From Cyathus striatus (lineage: Eukaryota > Basidiomycota > Agaricomycetes > Agaricales > Nidulariaceae), in contig JAOVFP010000004.1 in assembly GCA_025738555.1 (NCBI GenBank), forward strand, positions 3,410,001 to 3,474,000: a stretch of 64,000 bases of DNA, written 5' to 3'. This document shows positions 22,201-35,099 of the stretch, one piece after another (position 1 is the first letter of the stretch; each line of letters opens with the position of its first letter). The position numbers and the translations under genes are program-made. The notes under the pieces were generated by a model, which searched no databases, was not told the origin of the DNA, and saw only the letters and a program-made list of their open reading frames with translations.

Positions 22201-24676
22201 ACTCATAAAAATTTCGTGCTCTCATCTTCCCATTGAACTCAGGCGGTGGTGCTGTACTCTCTGGCTCCAAAATGCACGAGTAATAAGTATACATATTTAG
22301 CTGAACTTTGACTCGAACCGGTCACCTCGGTCTGACTTTGTACACCGTGCACAAGCTTCTAAGCGCCTCAGCGCCTGATGCTACTTTAACGCGTAAGCGC
22401 TACGTCTTATGGCCTCGATGTTTCCCAGATTATCAATGCAATGTTCTCATAATTTGAAGTTATTTCCGCGCAGCTCGGACGGGAATGATTGCTGTACTTG
22501 TCGGCGGTTTTGGAATGTCGCGGTCGTAGGAAAAAACATACATTTCGGAAAACTACCGCAGGGCTACTATAGCAAGGGCATACGTGCCTTGAAAATGCAT
22601 AGATAATATTTGGGACGTTTCTAAATCTAATCTTATTCGCTTACAGGCTTCGCATTACCGCAATTGCATAACTCGATTGCTCGGAATGCAATAATTCGCT
22701 GGGAAAATGCAACCCCTCTCGTCAGCGCTGTCCTACATAGATTCTTGTCCGTTCAACAATGGAAGGTTACACTTTGAGAAATCTACGAAATTTGGCCACC
22801 GCACTGGCAAGCCCTGACGAGGATAGCTTTCATCTGTATTTTGTGTGCTGTATTCCCTGGACATTCGTTCAAGATCACTATTACTGCAGGCGTCCGGATC
22901 TTTTCTAGCTTACTAGGAATCGGGGAGAACACGCTTCAAACGTATACATGGAATTCAATGAAGTGCCACAGCTATTGTAATCGCGATTCAAGTTTAAATC
23001 GATCACGACTTCGATGATAGCGCTTTCTCTTTGTCCATTGAATGGATCTCACTGGCTCGACTCGTATTAAAATACTTCGTGCTGTTCCAATCCTACTGCC
23101 AAGCTTAGATGGAGTTGAATTCCTCGGTGTTGTGGGTGCTGTACTTGTTGAAACACCTCTCGGAAGGTACTTACTACAGGAAGAACTGTGACGCTTTTTA
23201 TAAACAGAATGCATGGAATTCAGAATGATAGGTTTCACATTCAATCGCTAACCGAACACAACGACAATAGGAAACATCTCGTAAACATGTAAATTAAGTT
23301 TAGATCCGTTCCAGAAACACATATAGCGAGCGATTCATGAGGTATGGTCTTATTTATGATTCTGATTCTCAATTACTAACCGACTTCAACAACGGTACAC
23401 CTGTCCACCAGTCGCCTCTGCAATTGTATCTATTATTCACAGCGGTAATTTTCCTTGGCATTCCGTGCTGTTCTGACTGGCTAGGAATTTGAAAGGACGT
23501 GAAATGAGTCCCAATTCGTTACCAACAGTTCAAGTTTTAATCACTAGCTGCCAACTTCGACGACTGACTTCGCAACGATAGGCAGAGTCCGTCGGGACTG
23601 CTAGTGCCAGCATTAACTACCACTGTACCAGAAGAAAACCTGCAAACCACCCGTGAAATCCAGACGACAACAATTCTCCTTGTGTGCCGTACTCGCAGGA
23701 TAGAATACGGTCGTTAAAAGGAGAAAACACGTCCTTTATACGAAAATTACATTTAAGAAACGCAGCGTACGTGGAATTTCAGTTCGCGAACACGATTGTT
23801 ATTGCGACTAACTTCGATCATTGCAAAGTATGTTTTCAGTTGATATCGCTTACCTAATCCAATGCAGGGTCGGTCACGACTCGCACTAGTAACTAAAACA
23901 TTTAATGTGTGTTGTACTCACTGGACAGTCTTGGAATGTATCCGATATAAGCATCCATCAAGATAAACTAGTGGAGAGGAGCATCTCGTAAATGCGTACA
24001 TCATCATGGAATTTGAGGCCACAAATGAACTCCGAAACTATACGACATACGTATGACTGTAATTGCAGTTCCAGCTTAACGAATTCACATCACTGCAATG
24101 TTTTGTAACTTGAAAGTACCACCGCCAAACCCAGCCCTCCTTGTATCATGCCATGCTCGCTGCACAGCCAAGGAAGATAGTCGCTACTGGAGAAAATGCA
24201 CCTCTCGGAAGGAAATAGCCACCATAGGAAAAAGTACTTTTTACGTGGAATTTGAAAGCGGTTTCAAAATGTATTCACAGTTGTGCTAACCGAATTCAAC
24301 GACAGCACTTTCACTAGACCCAATAATTTCTACTGCGATCACTTGCTGGATCCAAATCACACTGAATACAGTATTCTATTTTCAACTCCTACAAACTCGA
24401 GCAATCCACGAAGTACAGTTGTAATTTGGTTGTAATCGCGGCTCATTTTCAGTGGCTTGCCGATTTCAACGACAGAGTAACACCTGTCCACTATACGATT
24501 GCGACCTTTTCGCAATGGATGTACCATTCCAGTTTTACGCTATTAAAACAGGAACATACATATCTACTCAGACGTGTTTCACGCTGAACGTAGGTGGAAA
24601 AACTCCACAGAATGTAGTTCTACTGATAATAACCACCGATGTCAAGGCCTTCCACGTTTACATTCCTTACTACAAC

Positions 24677-25560
24677 CTTCGTACTTGACGTGTTTGAGAC
24701 AACCCCGACGGACCTAATGACTCTTTGGAAGAGTTGAACTGCGATTTCTACGCTGGCGTTACTGGTAGTGTCTACAACGCCTCTGTTAATGGCGCCATTA
24801 GGACTTACTTAACTTCTTAGCAAATATTCCAAACCGCTCTGATGGCAAGGTCTTCCACAAAGAAGTGCCCACTTCTCGACCTTCGTATTTGTTGTGGTGG
24901 AGGTAACCCAACGGTTCTAACGAGTCTCCGGACTAAATTATGTAGCTGATTTCTACGCTGGTGTCTACAACGCCATTAGTAATGGCTACTAATGGACATA
25001 TTACCCGCTGAACCTAAACACGCTGCTTCATAGAAAATATGTATCAAGCCTCAGCTCCGATATCAAAGTTTTCCACAAGCAAATAGCCCTATACCTGCTT
25101 TGCGATATCTGTTCTCATTACGCTCGATGGTTTGATGACTCTCCGAAGGAGTTTCATTGTTTCCTACACCATTTTCGACAACGCTACTAGTAGTAGCCCT
25201 ATTAATGCTTGCTAAATCTAAATGAAGATACCAGTACTTCATCACAAATATATGGTGAACCTCCGATGTCAAGGTCTCCTACAAGTAAATGGCCATATGC
25301 CTGCTTCGCGACCTTCGTACTTGTGACAGTCCTAACGGGGTTATGACTCTGAAAACGGTGTTTTCGACATCAGTGTTTACAACGCCACTGGGAATGGCAT
25401 GTAGTAGTCTTATTACCCTCTGAACCTAAATATATTGTTTCACACCAAACACATTCCAACCTCTCCGATGTAAATGACTTGCGACCTCGGTACCTGACAT
25501 GTTCGAGACACACCCACGAAGTTCTAATAGCTCTGCGATGTTTTCGTCAGGTGTTTAACT
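24677..25560 (+). repeat. Degenerate tandem array, ~205-225 bp period
   Basis: At least four and a half head-to-tail units. The landmark CTTCGTACTTG and its variants occurs at 24677, 24881, 25107 (decayed), 25313 and 25486, giving spacings of about 204, 226, 206 and 173. Each unit repeats the same order: the landmark, a CTAACGA/CTCT stretch, a TTCTACGCTGG-like stretch, TCTACAACGCC, ATTACCCTCTGAACCTAAA, CCTCCGATGTCAAGG and TCCACAAG. Units differ by substitutions and small indels. No long open frame persists. A related fragment may exist near 28080-28160. Confidence 0.75.
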
Positions 25561-28500
25561 ACTGCCCACACTGGTGCGATATTTTCGAGTTGGCCGACGG
25601 GATCTAAGAACTCTTCGTACGAGTCCACCTGGATCAGCCGACTATATGATAGCTACGTTAAAGTCTAGCTGTCTATGGTGTATCATACACTGAAGGTTCC
25701 CAATTTTCCGCTCAGTCCGGATGAATGGTCCTCGATGGTCGGGCTCAGCAGCCGCTCAGCGCTCTGCACTCGCGTCGGTGAAATAATGCATTCCGCAATC
25801 AATAAATGCTACATCCAAGTCAACTCACACTTGTTCGGTCATTCCGTCCACAAGCTAGTATAGATAGTCAGAAACGTTTCGATAAGGCAAATATCAATGG
25901 TATGCTTCAAAGAAACCACAGTTCAATTCGTTTAAGACTCACGGGCTTATGTAAGTCTTGCATCTAATTGATCGCAGTAGATAAGTCTCAACATCAGTGA
26001 TGGTTCGAGTCATGTATCGCAACTGATTATCGTTATCAACTCCTCCAGGTACCAGGATGTCATGGATTTCCCCACTATACCGACCAGTTCCGTTAATTTT
26101 CCTCTGGTGAAGTTAATTTAGGACGCGTACATAATGCCGCTCATCTGCTCTCAGTACTGAATGCAACTCGGCGCAATATCTATACCGTCCTGCAGTAGGT
26201 GCCCAGCAAGGATTTGAACTACGTCTCCCACATGCCTATACTTGGCCTTGATACGTTCTGGATTTCAATCCGTTGCGATACTCCTACTTGTATCTTTCCA
26301 TCCAATTTCAATGTATAAGTATAGACCGATCATTGAACATTCCCACTTCACCGCCCCGCCTCATTAATGTTTCTCGATGTTTGTGCGTACTAAATACTAC
26401 CTCTGTCGATGAAAAATTAAATCTGTAACCATTGGAGAAGTTAGCAATTTAACATGAATAACTAATGTAATAATGAAAGAAAAACATGTACCGGAGTCGA
26501 TCAAAAATGGTCAAACGTCCCAGTATATATGCCATAATCCAGCCGCGTCAGTTTACTTTCAAGCAATGCATCGATCCGTTTTGCATTATTGCCGATGCTA
26601 AACTTTTTTCCCTTGATTCCTCTGCTGACCCCCATTCTTATATTCCTTAGGGCCCCCCTAACGCCCCTCTGACCTGTGCACGGGCACCGCACTTCGTTTT
26701 CTCGGTAGGAAGTTGCATCATTAATAAAGTTTAACGTTTGGATGAGGCTCTTTCTCGAGGCACATACATGAATACGTTGTGATCCGTTCTTTACATGATT
26801 CGAAATGCAAGAATTAAAATGAAAGGTTTCGTGGATCAACAGTGGTCTTCATTTCAACTCTTCCAAGTCGTTCCTTCTGAGGTTTATGTGCGTACATATT
26901 TTGGATTTCCGCACCTACTGGACTCGGCGAACATTATACCGTCTCCTTGGGTTCATCATGTTTTTATTCTCAGTCGGCTTCTTTGTCAAAATATTATGTC
27001 CCTTTTCAGGCTCGATATCATAGCCGAATACTTCACAAATGCTAGTTAAACGTGCATACGCATATCCTGACCTTCCGTCTAATGCCGAAGCTTGAGGTTG
27101 TCCTTGTTGGTACCCGAGGTGTTTGAAAATTTGCGGTCGTCATGTGGAATTTCGGGCGCCCAACCTCAAGCTCGACGGTATTACTACTATCCCGAAAAAA
27201 TGTCGTGATGTTTGAAGCTGGGGAAGGATACTTTGGCTAGGAGCCCTAAGCTGCCCTAATCCAGCAGGGACATGTTACGATATTTGTCTCCTTTGAGCTG
27301 CGGTGGGTGTGCCTATCTACTGGGACTGGAGGGACCTGATACGACTGGCGGGATCTGTTCCCTTAACAGTATCTTGAACGACTTGCTCACTTATATGGAA
27401 GACACTCGTTAAGAGTCATTACACGGTGCCCGAGATGTGTTCCTTATGGGGGGCCATTTCTGTGAAACTGTTTCACATCAGCAATAGTCTACTTGGGCCG
27501 ACTCACTTCTACCACTAATATTGTATGATCACTGCGGGTACTTAATCTAATCTCGGTTGTTCTTTGAAATATGGTCCAGATTCATGGAAAACTTTCTGAA
27601 ATAACAGATCCGATGATCTTTCTAACAAACATGTAAATGTTCCGCGTTGTTATCTACCTAAGATTTTCTCCAAACTACTTTTTGTTGAGCAGGTGCACTC
27701 ATTAGACCATGCGGTTATTGTTATTTTTATGCAAGTCCGTACAAGAGCCTCCGATTGCAGTCCGAGTATCGAGCTGAAATGGATTAACCTTGGAGATTCT
27801 TATACTAATAAGGTACCTGTAATAACGGAGAATACTCTGATTTAAAAATGGTCGATTTATCTAGCAATGCATGCTTCTGCATATCTAACACCATCTGCAT
27901 TTCACATCTATGTAACAACTGAATGGGCAATGTACGGTTTGTTGTGTTAAACTTTCATTGTCTATTGATAATGTGACAGTATGGTGAAAGGCTTCTTGGA
28001 CAACGTCATGTCAAGCACTGGTCTCTGGAAGTGTACCTAGCACGGCGAGTAGTTTAGATCCGTTTTTAACGGTCAACACCCTACAACCTCCGTCTTACTA
28101 CCTGGTCTGAAATGTGATATTTTATAGGTCCAACGAGTCTTTGGAAATGTCTTGCCCCTACAGAACATTTGGTCAGCAGGGCTCGGAATCTGTTCAGTAA
28201 CCTTCCTGCTACCCGCGCATTAAGTGGGGATAACCTACTTCTGGATAATGAAAGCAGGTGACCACATCGGATAAGCAGCAACTTCAAGTTTCTACTTGAG
28301 CCCTTTATCTGGCTTTGTGGCCTAAATATTCAGAGCATTGTTCGGTGGTATCATCGAAGAGTTACATTTAGACATCATTGGAAGTAAAGATTATTCATGG
28401 TGTACTAGTAGGTACTACCTACCTACTAGCGTTGTGTATCAGGTGAGTACCTTACATAAAACGGTATCTGCGTCTATATCCGAACTTCTTGAATTGTTAT

Positions 28501-30315
28501 ATGTTTTCAAATCTTATCACTGATGCAGTCCAATTTTATTGTACTCATCTACAATCCATCTGTTCTGGAGTCGTCGTTACTTCGCTGTCGATGTCGCGTA
28601 CAGCATCACAAACTACAGCCATTTAAGATACGAGGTTCTTTCACATACAGGTACATATAAAAGTAAAACATGTTCAATCCAGGAATGATTATTTATTCAC
28701 GGTACTAGTAGCAAAGTATGCAAACGATTGATTAGAAATCCATACTGTGACTGTCATGGAAGGCTGGCAAAGGCGGGGATGGGTTCTACCGCGATCCGTG
28801 GATCCGGTCCTAAACGGACAACAGGAGCTGGTGATGTGCGTACGATTCTTCGAGTTATTCTCGGGCGACATTGCGCAACTTTCGTGGTTCCTTTCTCTCG
28901 AACTGAGCTTCGAGTTCATATGAAGCAACTAATACGGTAACGATCGGACAGGTAGGAGTATTGCTTTGAATTGTACGCTCTATCAACTGGATACTGGTTG
29001 TTGCACAATTTTAGTTCAATTGCTGGTGTTTCATGTGCTGTAATGCAGTAGATTAGGTTAGCTAACATTTCATGCATTGAAGGTATGTATGCCAACTGTG
29101 CCTGAGTATGCTGGGATATAATGATGCATCGATGCTGTCGGTATGGGGCGAAGTCTCAGTTGTCCTCTCTCAATATCAATACGGCGTGATCAAAATATGT
29201 ATCAGAATTAATGATGAACAAAAGAAGCGTAGATCTAACTTACTAATAGTTTCTATTAGACTGCTTCTCATAGATGCCATTGCTATGATGCTCTAATTAG
29301 CGATAACACTCATCTACGATTTCTATTTTAAACATTGCAATCTCTCATGCATCGGGACTCAACCGAAATCTGTAACAATCTCGAACCAGCTTGCACCTTT
29401 CTTGGTACACATTTTGAAAAAAATTAGAGGACCTTCTGGCACCGCTGATACTGTTACTGGATCTTTCAAAATTTCGCCACTATTCCGTCAGACATATGAA
29501 TCTATGTCCCCAAGGCGTTCGACTGTCTCACGCAGCCGAAGACATATGTTAAAATTTACGCTATATAGCTATATGTATACTGTCTCTGTTACATAAAACC
29601 TGATGCTGGCGGTGCAAGTGGAAAGGGCCATTAATTATTCATGTCAAATTCTGAGCGCATAAAGGGCGTGCGCCCTGCCCCGAGAGTCACGCAACGACCA
29701 GCAGCTCCGTCTGGCACTCGGAGGTTTCTGGATGTGCATCGCATCGTGGCTGTTCCTAAGACCATAAGTGCTCTCGACCTGGCAGGTACAAGCACGTTGC
29801 ACGACCTTTGACATCGCAACGATGTCGGCTCCTTCAGGTATGTCGAAGTACTCACGACTAACTCTTATTCCGTATGGATCAATGTGTCAGGTGGATTCCA
29901 CACCAAGGACTTCTTTCACATATGTTTCTTGATGATCATACACAGCTATATAATCGCAAGACTAACTGCGCACATGGCTCTCTAAATAGTAAGATGATGA
30001 CAGATGCATTTGTATAGTATTCCGCTTCCACATTGCTGCCCAACGTCAAGTACAGTTCTCCTAATTTTTGCGCGCGTCAGCGTCCAATGGTCAGCATTGC
30101 GGAGATCTAGAACAATATTGTGAGAGAGATGGAAGGAGATTGATATTGATACTGAACATATGAGATCCAAACTTCAGAATGAGTATGTATTGATTCTTGG
30201 TTACTAAGTATATACAGGATTTAGAGGCTGAAAACCTCATGTGGACCAAAATTTTACTTCGGAAATTAAATGCACAGCTACTGTCTAAGTACTAATAATA
30301 GTATTACTTCCCCAT
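25561..30315. other. Gene-poor region with scattered relics
   Basis: About 4.7 kb with no gene I can support. Several open frames of 60-110 codons on both strands (26501-26839, 26795-27049, 28689-28940, 29631-29855) lack recognisable domains or splice-linked partners. A tRNA-like B-box sequence on the minus strand lies near 26205-26225, and a perfect short inverted repeat is at 28405-28429. The stretch looks like degraded repeat DNA continuing from the array upstream. Confidence 0.4.
28405..28429. repeat. Perfect 10-bp inverted repeat
   Basis: CTAGTAGGTA and its exact reverse complement TACCTACTAG are separated by five bases (CTACC). It could form a small hairpin or be a palindromic protein site; nothing nearby gives it a role. 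Confidence 0.6.
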
Positions 30316-32061
30316 TTACTGAACTCGATATTCTTCAGCCGGTCGGCGGGCGGCTCGTCCTTTCTTATCCCGATAGAACAGAATATCACCTGAAAATCTT
30401 ATATCAGAGGTCGCGCAATAAGCATGAGAATTAAGCCAGACCATCATTGTCAACAAATTGACACTTATTATAACTCTCCCAAAGTGCTTGGAAAACAGGC
30501 TTATCGGAGTACGCATAATGATCACCAATGAACGTCTTTAGGTATTGAGTCGCCTCGGGTCCGTGGTCTATGAGGCCATGTTAGTAAGTATCGTGGTAAT
30601 GTTTTGGCGACTTAAGGAAAACCCACAAAATGGCATTTTCGGAAAGAACTAAAGAATGATAGATCAAGTAAATTAGCGACGATGATAATCACGATTCACG
30701 ACATGCGACAGGTTCTTACGTGGTGTATAACGTGATAATGCGCAACATCATGTAGGAAAAAGCGGCCTTGCCAACCTAAGAAGTTGCGGTCCACAGTAGC
30801 TGCAGCTCCCCGCTGAAAGTTCCACTCTTTGCCGCGGTAATGGGGAAGAATTGGATCCGTGTGGTGAAGGTATGTAATCATGATGACTGAGCATAACTGG
30901 CGTAAATAAGACTTGGCAATTGCACAGTTGGCTCGAACTTACACCAATGCGAGACCGATAGCCAAGGAATCCCGTAATACTTAACTACTTCCGATACTCC
31001 ATAAAGAGAACTTGCTTTAGAGACGCAAAATACCATAAATGCTATTCCGATATTGGACACAATGACCACGTTTCGCTGGGCCTCGTTGAATAATATCGAA
31101 TTTGCTATAGGGTTTTCGTGATTAGCAATTACCATAAAACTAGCAACCTAGATGAACGCACGATCGAAGTGATTTGTCCACTTTGGATAACTTTTCTGTC
31201 CAGATACATTAAATACTTTGAAAGTATAAGACGTTTACGATGGGAATAATATAGATATCGGTCTGAATAACTCACGTAAATAAGCAGGAAAGGCGAGCAG
31301 TTGTTGACGAATTAACATAAAAAGGGTGTAAACGGGAGTATCACCGAAGATCTCATCCCAATCAATGTCTTCGTCGTGCTTGTCAGGAATTCCAAGATCT
31401 TCACGGGTCTTGGGGACGTAAACTTCGTCACGTTCCATCGACGCGTGATTTGAATGATGGCGGTGATGAGATATCTTCCATGAAAAATATGGAGTCCATA
31501 AGTATGTGTGTGTAATGAAACCGATGGTATCGTTGATGATTCTGTAGTCCGAAAATGCACCATGACCACACTTTGAGTTATGTGATCATCTTGAGCAAAA
31601 TTAAACGTATAAGCCGTAATGTACACACACCTCGTGTCCAATGACCCATATCCCTGTAAATATCAGACCTTGGAACCACCAGCTACGTTGTCAGGAGATG
31701 TTAGTATCGTCCTCCTCGTACCAACGGAACACTTACTATATAGACCAAGACATCCATCTACAAATCTCAGCTCCGGTAGGGGTGAGAAAAAATCGAAGCT
31801 CCTTGGTCTTAAAATATGGGTCAATCGTGGTTGCTAGCGACCACGCAACAACGGCCATGAGAATGTCGCGAGAGAGATATAACAATCCTTTGCGAGTATC
31901 TTTAACGAAATATTTTGATGGGATAGATGCTCGTATCTCTTTCAAAGTCCTGTCACAAAAGTTAGTCCGAGACGTACTAAGCAATGTACTACATACCACG
32001 GCATGGGCCTATAGATAGGTAAATTTTCATCTGAATGTTTCTCGGAGGCTGCGGAACCCAT
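30316..32061 (-). CDS. Delta-12-type fatty acid desaturase (FAD2-like), copy 1
   Basis: Membrane-bound di-iron desaturase of the endoplasmic reticulum, expected to convert oleoyl to linoleoyl chains. Spliced exons give MGSAASEKHSD, TLKEIRASIPSKYFVKDTRK and WWFQGLIFTGIWVIGHE. His box 1 is HECGHG, split by an intron after HE. Box 2 is HHRHH in WKISHHRHHSNHASME. Next come YVPKTREDLGIP, TYLHHTDP and GWQGRFFLHDVAHYHVIHH, with box 3 HVIHH. The C terminus reads KCQFVDNDGDILFYRDKKG and ends EEYRVQ, with the stop at 30316. The reading frame closes through every intron I checked, so it appears functional. It is divergent from a second desaturase at 33077. Confidence 0.9.
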
Positions 32062-33076
32062 GTTAAAGAAATCTCTATAACAGGGAGAAGAGAGATGGAA
32101 GAAGGCTTCTTAATGCTGAGCAGCGTTTAGTCCGTGCTATTTAAACGAAGTGGATCACCGACAATGTATCATCAGCATCACCTGAGGTATCATCCGAAAA
32201 TAGATATCATAAGCCCTCACGTTTTTGGTCCCATACAAGTAGATTTCAAATGATGAAGACTTTTTCTTTTCTGGTATGGTGGCTACGACGTCGATCGGCA
32301 GATTAAGTTGTCAGTGCTCACATAAAACAAGTACCTTAACGATCCACTGATCCTGTTGGGAACAATCCGATTTCGGAAGGAAATTTGTTCATAGAGAGAA
32401 TTCCACTGTAAGAAGTAATAACGACGACCGTCACCCTTTCATGTTTGACTTATGTACTGCTCGAGACAATTCAGACCTGTATTACACTTACATACTTCAA
32501 ATTGCCGATGATGAATTTGTTCTCAGCCCAAGAGATTCATTGAACCCACTACTGGATGCGTGATTTGATAAAGATTGTGAGTTATCCGAAGAAGAAATGA
32601 GCGAAGATTGTCTTGGTGGAACTATGAAGGAGAATACGACCACGAATTCTGTACCCTGGGCATGCTCTGGAGCTAGGTGATCCTCGTAGACGCACAAACC
32701 AAGATTCGCTTAGGAGATCCGTTGTGTACTCGGTGTTATGGCAATGTGTACGTTTGTGTGACTTAAAGCCTGCTGCAGTCCCCTGTCCGGGGTCCGCCTC
32801 ATGTTCACTTACTTACCCCTTGCTTATCACGAGGCCGGTTTGGAACGGTTTTCCATCGCTGGGTGCCCTTAATGACTTTCTTACAGATCTTTTCCAAACT
32901 CCACCACGGACTCCTGTGATTGATCGGTGCAAACTTCAATTCCATTCGGTCGTAAGTCCAGGAAATGTGGAGACTCACAAAGCTTCAAATAGGATGGCTG
33001 CTCATCCCACAGTCCTTGTCTCGCCGCCGGCCTCCTTTCTTCAGGCTCTTCTCTGGATATCCTAAACTTCTACTAA
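32062..33076. promoter_or_regulatory. Shared divergent promoter region of two desaturases
   Basis: The start codons of the two desaturase genes face away from each other across about 1015 bases. Open frames inside (32497-32697 minus, 32724-33065 plus) show no family signal. The region probably contains both promoters, which could allow co-regulation; no specific site is claimed. Confidence 0.45.
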
Positions 33077-34643
33077 ATGCTCAGCTTATTCAGTGACAGT
33101 CCTGAATACGTTCAGCGAACTAAAACCCCATTTAAACCTACTAATGTTAATCTCTCTGACTTTGATGCTGTTACTCGATGTCTGACTGTCCCCTGTTAGG
33201 TTACCATATCCGAGGTACATTCGGTTATCCCGAAAGACCTTTATCGAAAGAGCACCATTAAAGGCCTCGGATATACTGCTAGAGATATTTCATTCGCCTT
33301 CGCCGTATATAAATTCGGCCGCTGTATCGATCCGCTCAACCATACACTGACTGATGTCTATGGCTTTTCATCTGGTACTACGACTGTCGTGAAATGGTTG
33401 CTTTGGGGTCTCTATTGGTACTGGCAAGGGGTAATCCTAGCAGGCTGGTGGTGTATAGCTCACGAAGCAGGCCATGGTACTATATCTTCCTATGGGTGGG
33501 TCAATCATGTGGTTGGCTTTACATTGCATACTGTGGGTAGTTCTTCTGAATTGCGAATAGGGAATGTCAATCTCATCGATTTCCTCAAGTTTGTGCTCGT
33601 ACCTTACTATTCCTGGAGGTCTACACACCATGCACACCACAAGGCCACCATGTCGATTGAGCGGGAAGAACACTATATGCCAATGACACGTTCTCAATAC
33701 CAATTACCTCCCGAGCACATTGCTCACATATCCGATTACCACGACATTTTTGAGGAAACACCTATTTATACATTGTTCCGGATGTTGATGATGCAGATAC
33801 TTGGATGGCAGTGCTATCTTTTAACGAACGTAATGGGGAACCCGCGATATCCTTCGGGGACAAACGTAAGACGCGACTCTATGGGATACTATATGATTGT
33901 TGGCTAATGCATTCTTAATAGCATTTTAAACCGACTTCAGCACTTTTTAAACCCCATGAACGAAATGGGATTATTGCTTCTAATATCGGGTTAACAACGA
34001 TGATTTTCATTCTCTATTTATGGACGAAAGAAGTAGGCTTTTCTTACTTCATCAAGCTTTATTTCATTCCCTACATTGTACGTTCTAATTTTATCAAACG
34101 GTTATTGCAACTGAAGATGTGATCACAGCTTTGCAACCATTGGATTGTGATGATGACGTATCTTCATCACAGCGATCCAACAGTCCCATATTATCGTAAA
34201 AGCGAGTGGAATTTCTTACGAGGTGCTCTATCAACTGTAGATCGACCTCTTCTGGGCTGGGCTGGACGTTTTTTCCTTCATAACGTCTCGCACGATCATG
34301 TTTCCCATCATCTTTTTTCATCGATTCCGTTTTGTGAGTCATAACTCAACTTATTTTCTCGTTTTGATTGTTTCTGAAAGTGGATGCGCAGATAACCAGC
34401 CAAAGGTTACCGAAATATTAAAGACAATCTTAAAGGACGACTATAATTATGATTCCACTGTGAGATTTCTCATTCATACACACTAGTTAGTATCTAATGA
34501 TACTTTAGAACTCGTTCAGAGCGCTTTATCGTACATTCACCCAATGCTGCTTCATTGAAGATAATGGCGACATACTGTTTTACAAAAACCGAGAGGGAAA
34601 ACCTGTTCGAGTTCTTGCACAGAATGTTGAAAATATGAATTAA
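33077..34643 (+). CDS. Delta-12-type fatty acid desaturase paralogue, copy 2
   Basis: Second FAD2-type enzyme. Exon 1 ends TKTPFKPTN; a 54-nt intron (GTTAAT...TTAG) leads to VTISEVHSVIPKDLYRKSTI. Then WGLYWYWQGVILAGWW, box 1 HEAGHG, a 57-nt stop-free intron, YYSWRSTHHAHHKATMSIE (box 2 HHAHH), ETPIYTLFRMLMMQILG, TYLHHSDPTVPYY, GWAGRFFLHNVSHDHVSHH (box 3 HVSHH), QPKVTEILKTIL and a C terminus FIEDNGDILFYKNREGK with stop at 34641-34643. All eight core His are present, but box 1 has Ala for the usual Cys and box 2 lacks the SNHAS continuation. It may be a bifunctional or acetylenase-type relative. The frame is intact. Confidence 0.88.
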
Positions 34644-35099
34644 AAGTTACAATCTAATATTTACAAGTAGACAAACCCTGTTTATTGTTTAACATACCAT
34701 TGGTCTTGCTGTACATATAATAAAGAGAATTATCTTACTTTTAGAACTATCAATATCAGCTTCGAAATAGCCTGAGTAACTACAACAGTGATGGCTTTGA
34801 TCGAATGACATCCGTCTGAATCCAGGGTAGGTGTTGTGTCTTCGGAGGCCACATGGAAATCTAAAGTGGCGTGAATGTCAAGAACCAGGTAGAGTTCCCA
34901 CTTCAACCGTATCATTGCGTCAAAAAAAACGCAACTCTTCGGGGAACGTAGTTAAAATTTTCAAATAGATAGGCAAATTGGAAAACACGTTGCTGATCGT
35001 TTTACCAGTGGGTGGACGGGGATCTAACGGTCTCGCATCTGGTATATGATAAAGAACACCCGGCGTCTCGAATATTTAGGTTCAGCGAGCGCCTTTCCG
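34644..35099. other. Intergenic downstream of desaturase 2
   Basis: About 450 bases between the desaturase stop and the decayed gene. No supported feature; the minus-strand open frame at 34730-34915 has no recognisable domain. Confidence 0.35.

Larger units (their letters stand above)
21150..24676. repeat. Diverged interspersed repeat field
   Basis: No protein-coding gene is apparent, but phrases recur in direct orientation at irregular spacing. Examples: CACCTCTCTCG or CACCTCTCGGAAG near 21547, 21724, 23152 and 24203; TGTAATYGCGG-type phrases near 21618, 22130, 22975 and 24430; and TTCGTGCT near 22020, 22212 and 23075. The pattern fits an old array or an amplified mobile element eroded by mutation. 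No open frame or terminal repeat identifies an element class. Internal order is too degraded to assign units by eye. Confidence 0.6.

Noticed and set aside
26501..29855. Several 60-110 codon frames suggestive of transposon fragments
   Set aside because: No reverse transcriptase, integrase or transposase motifs and no terminal repeats could be seen.
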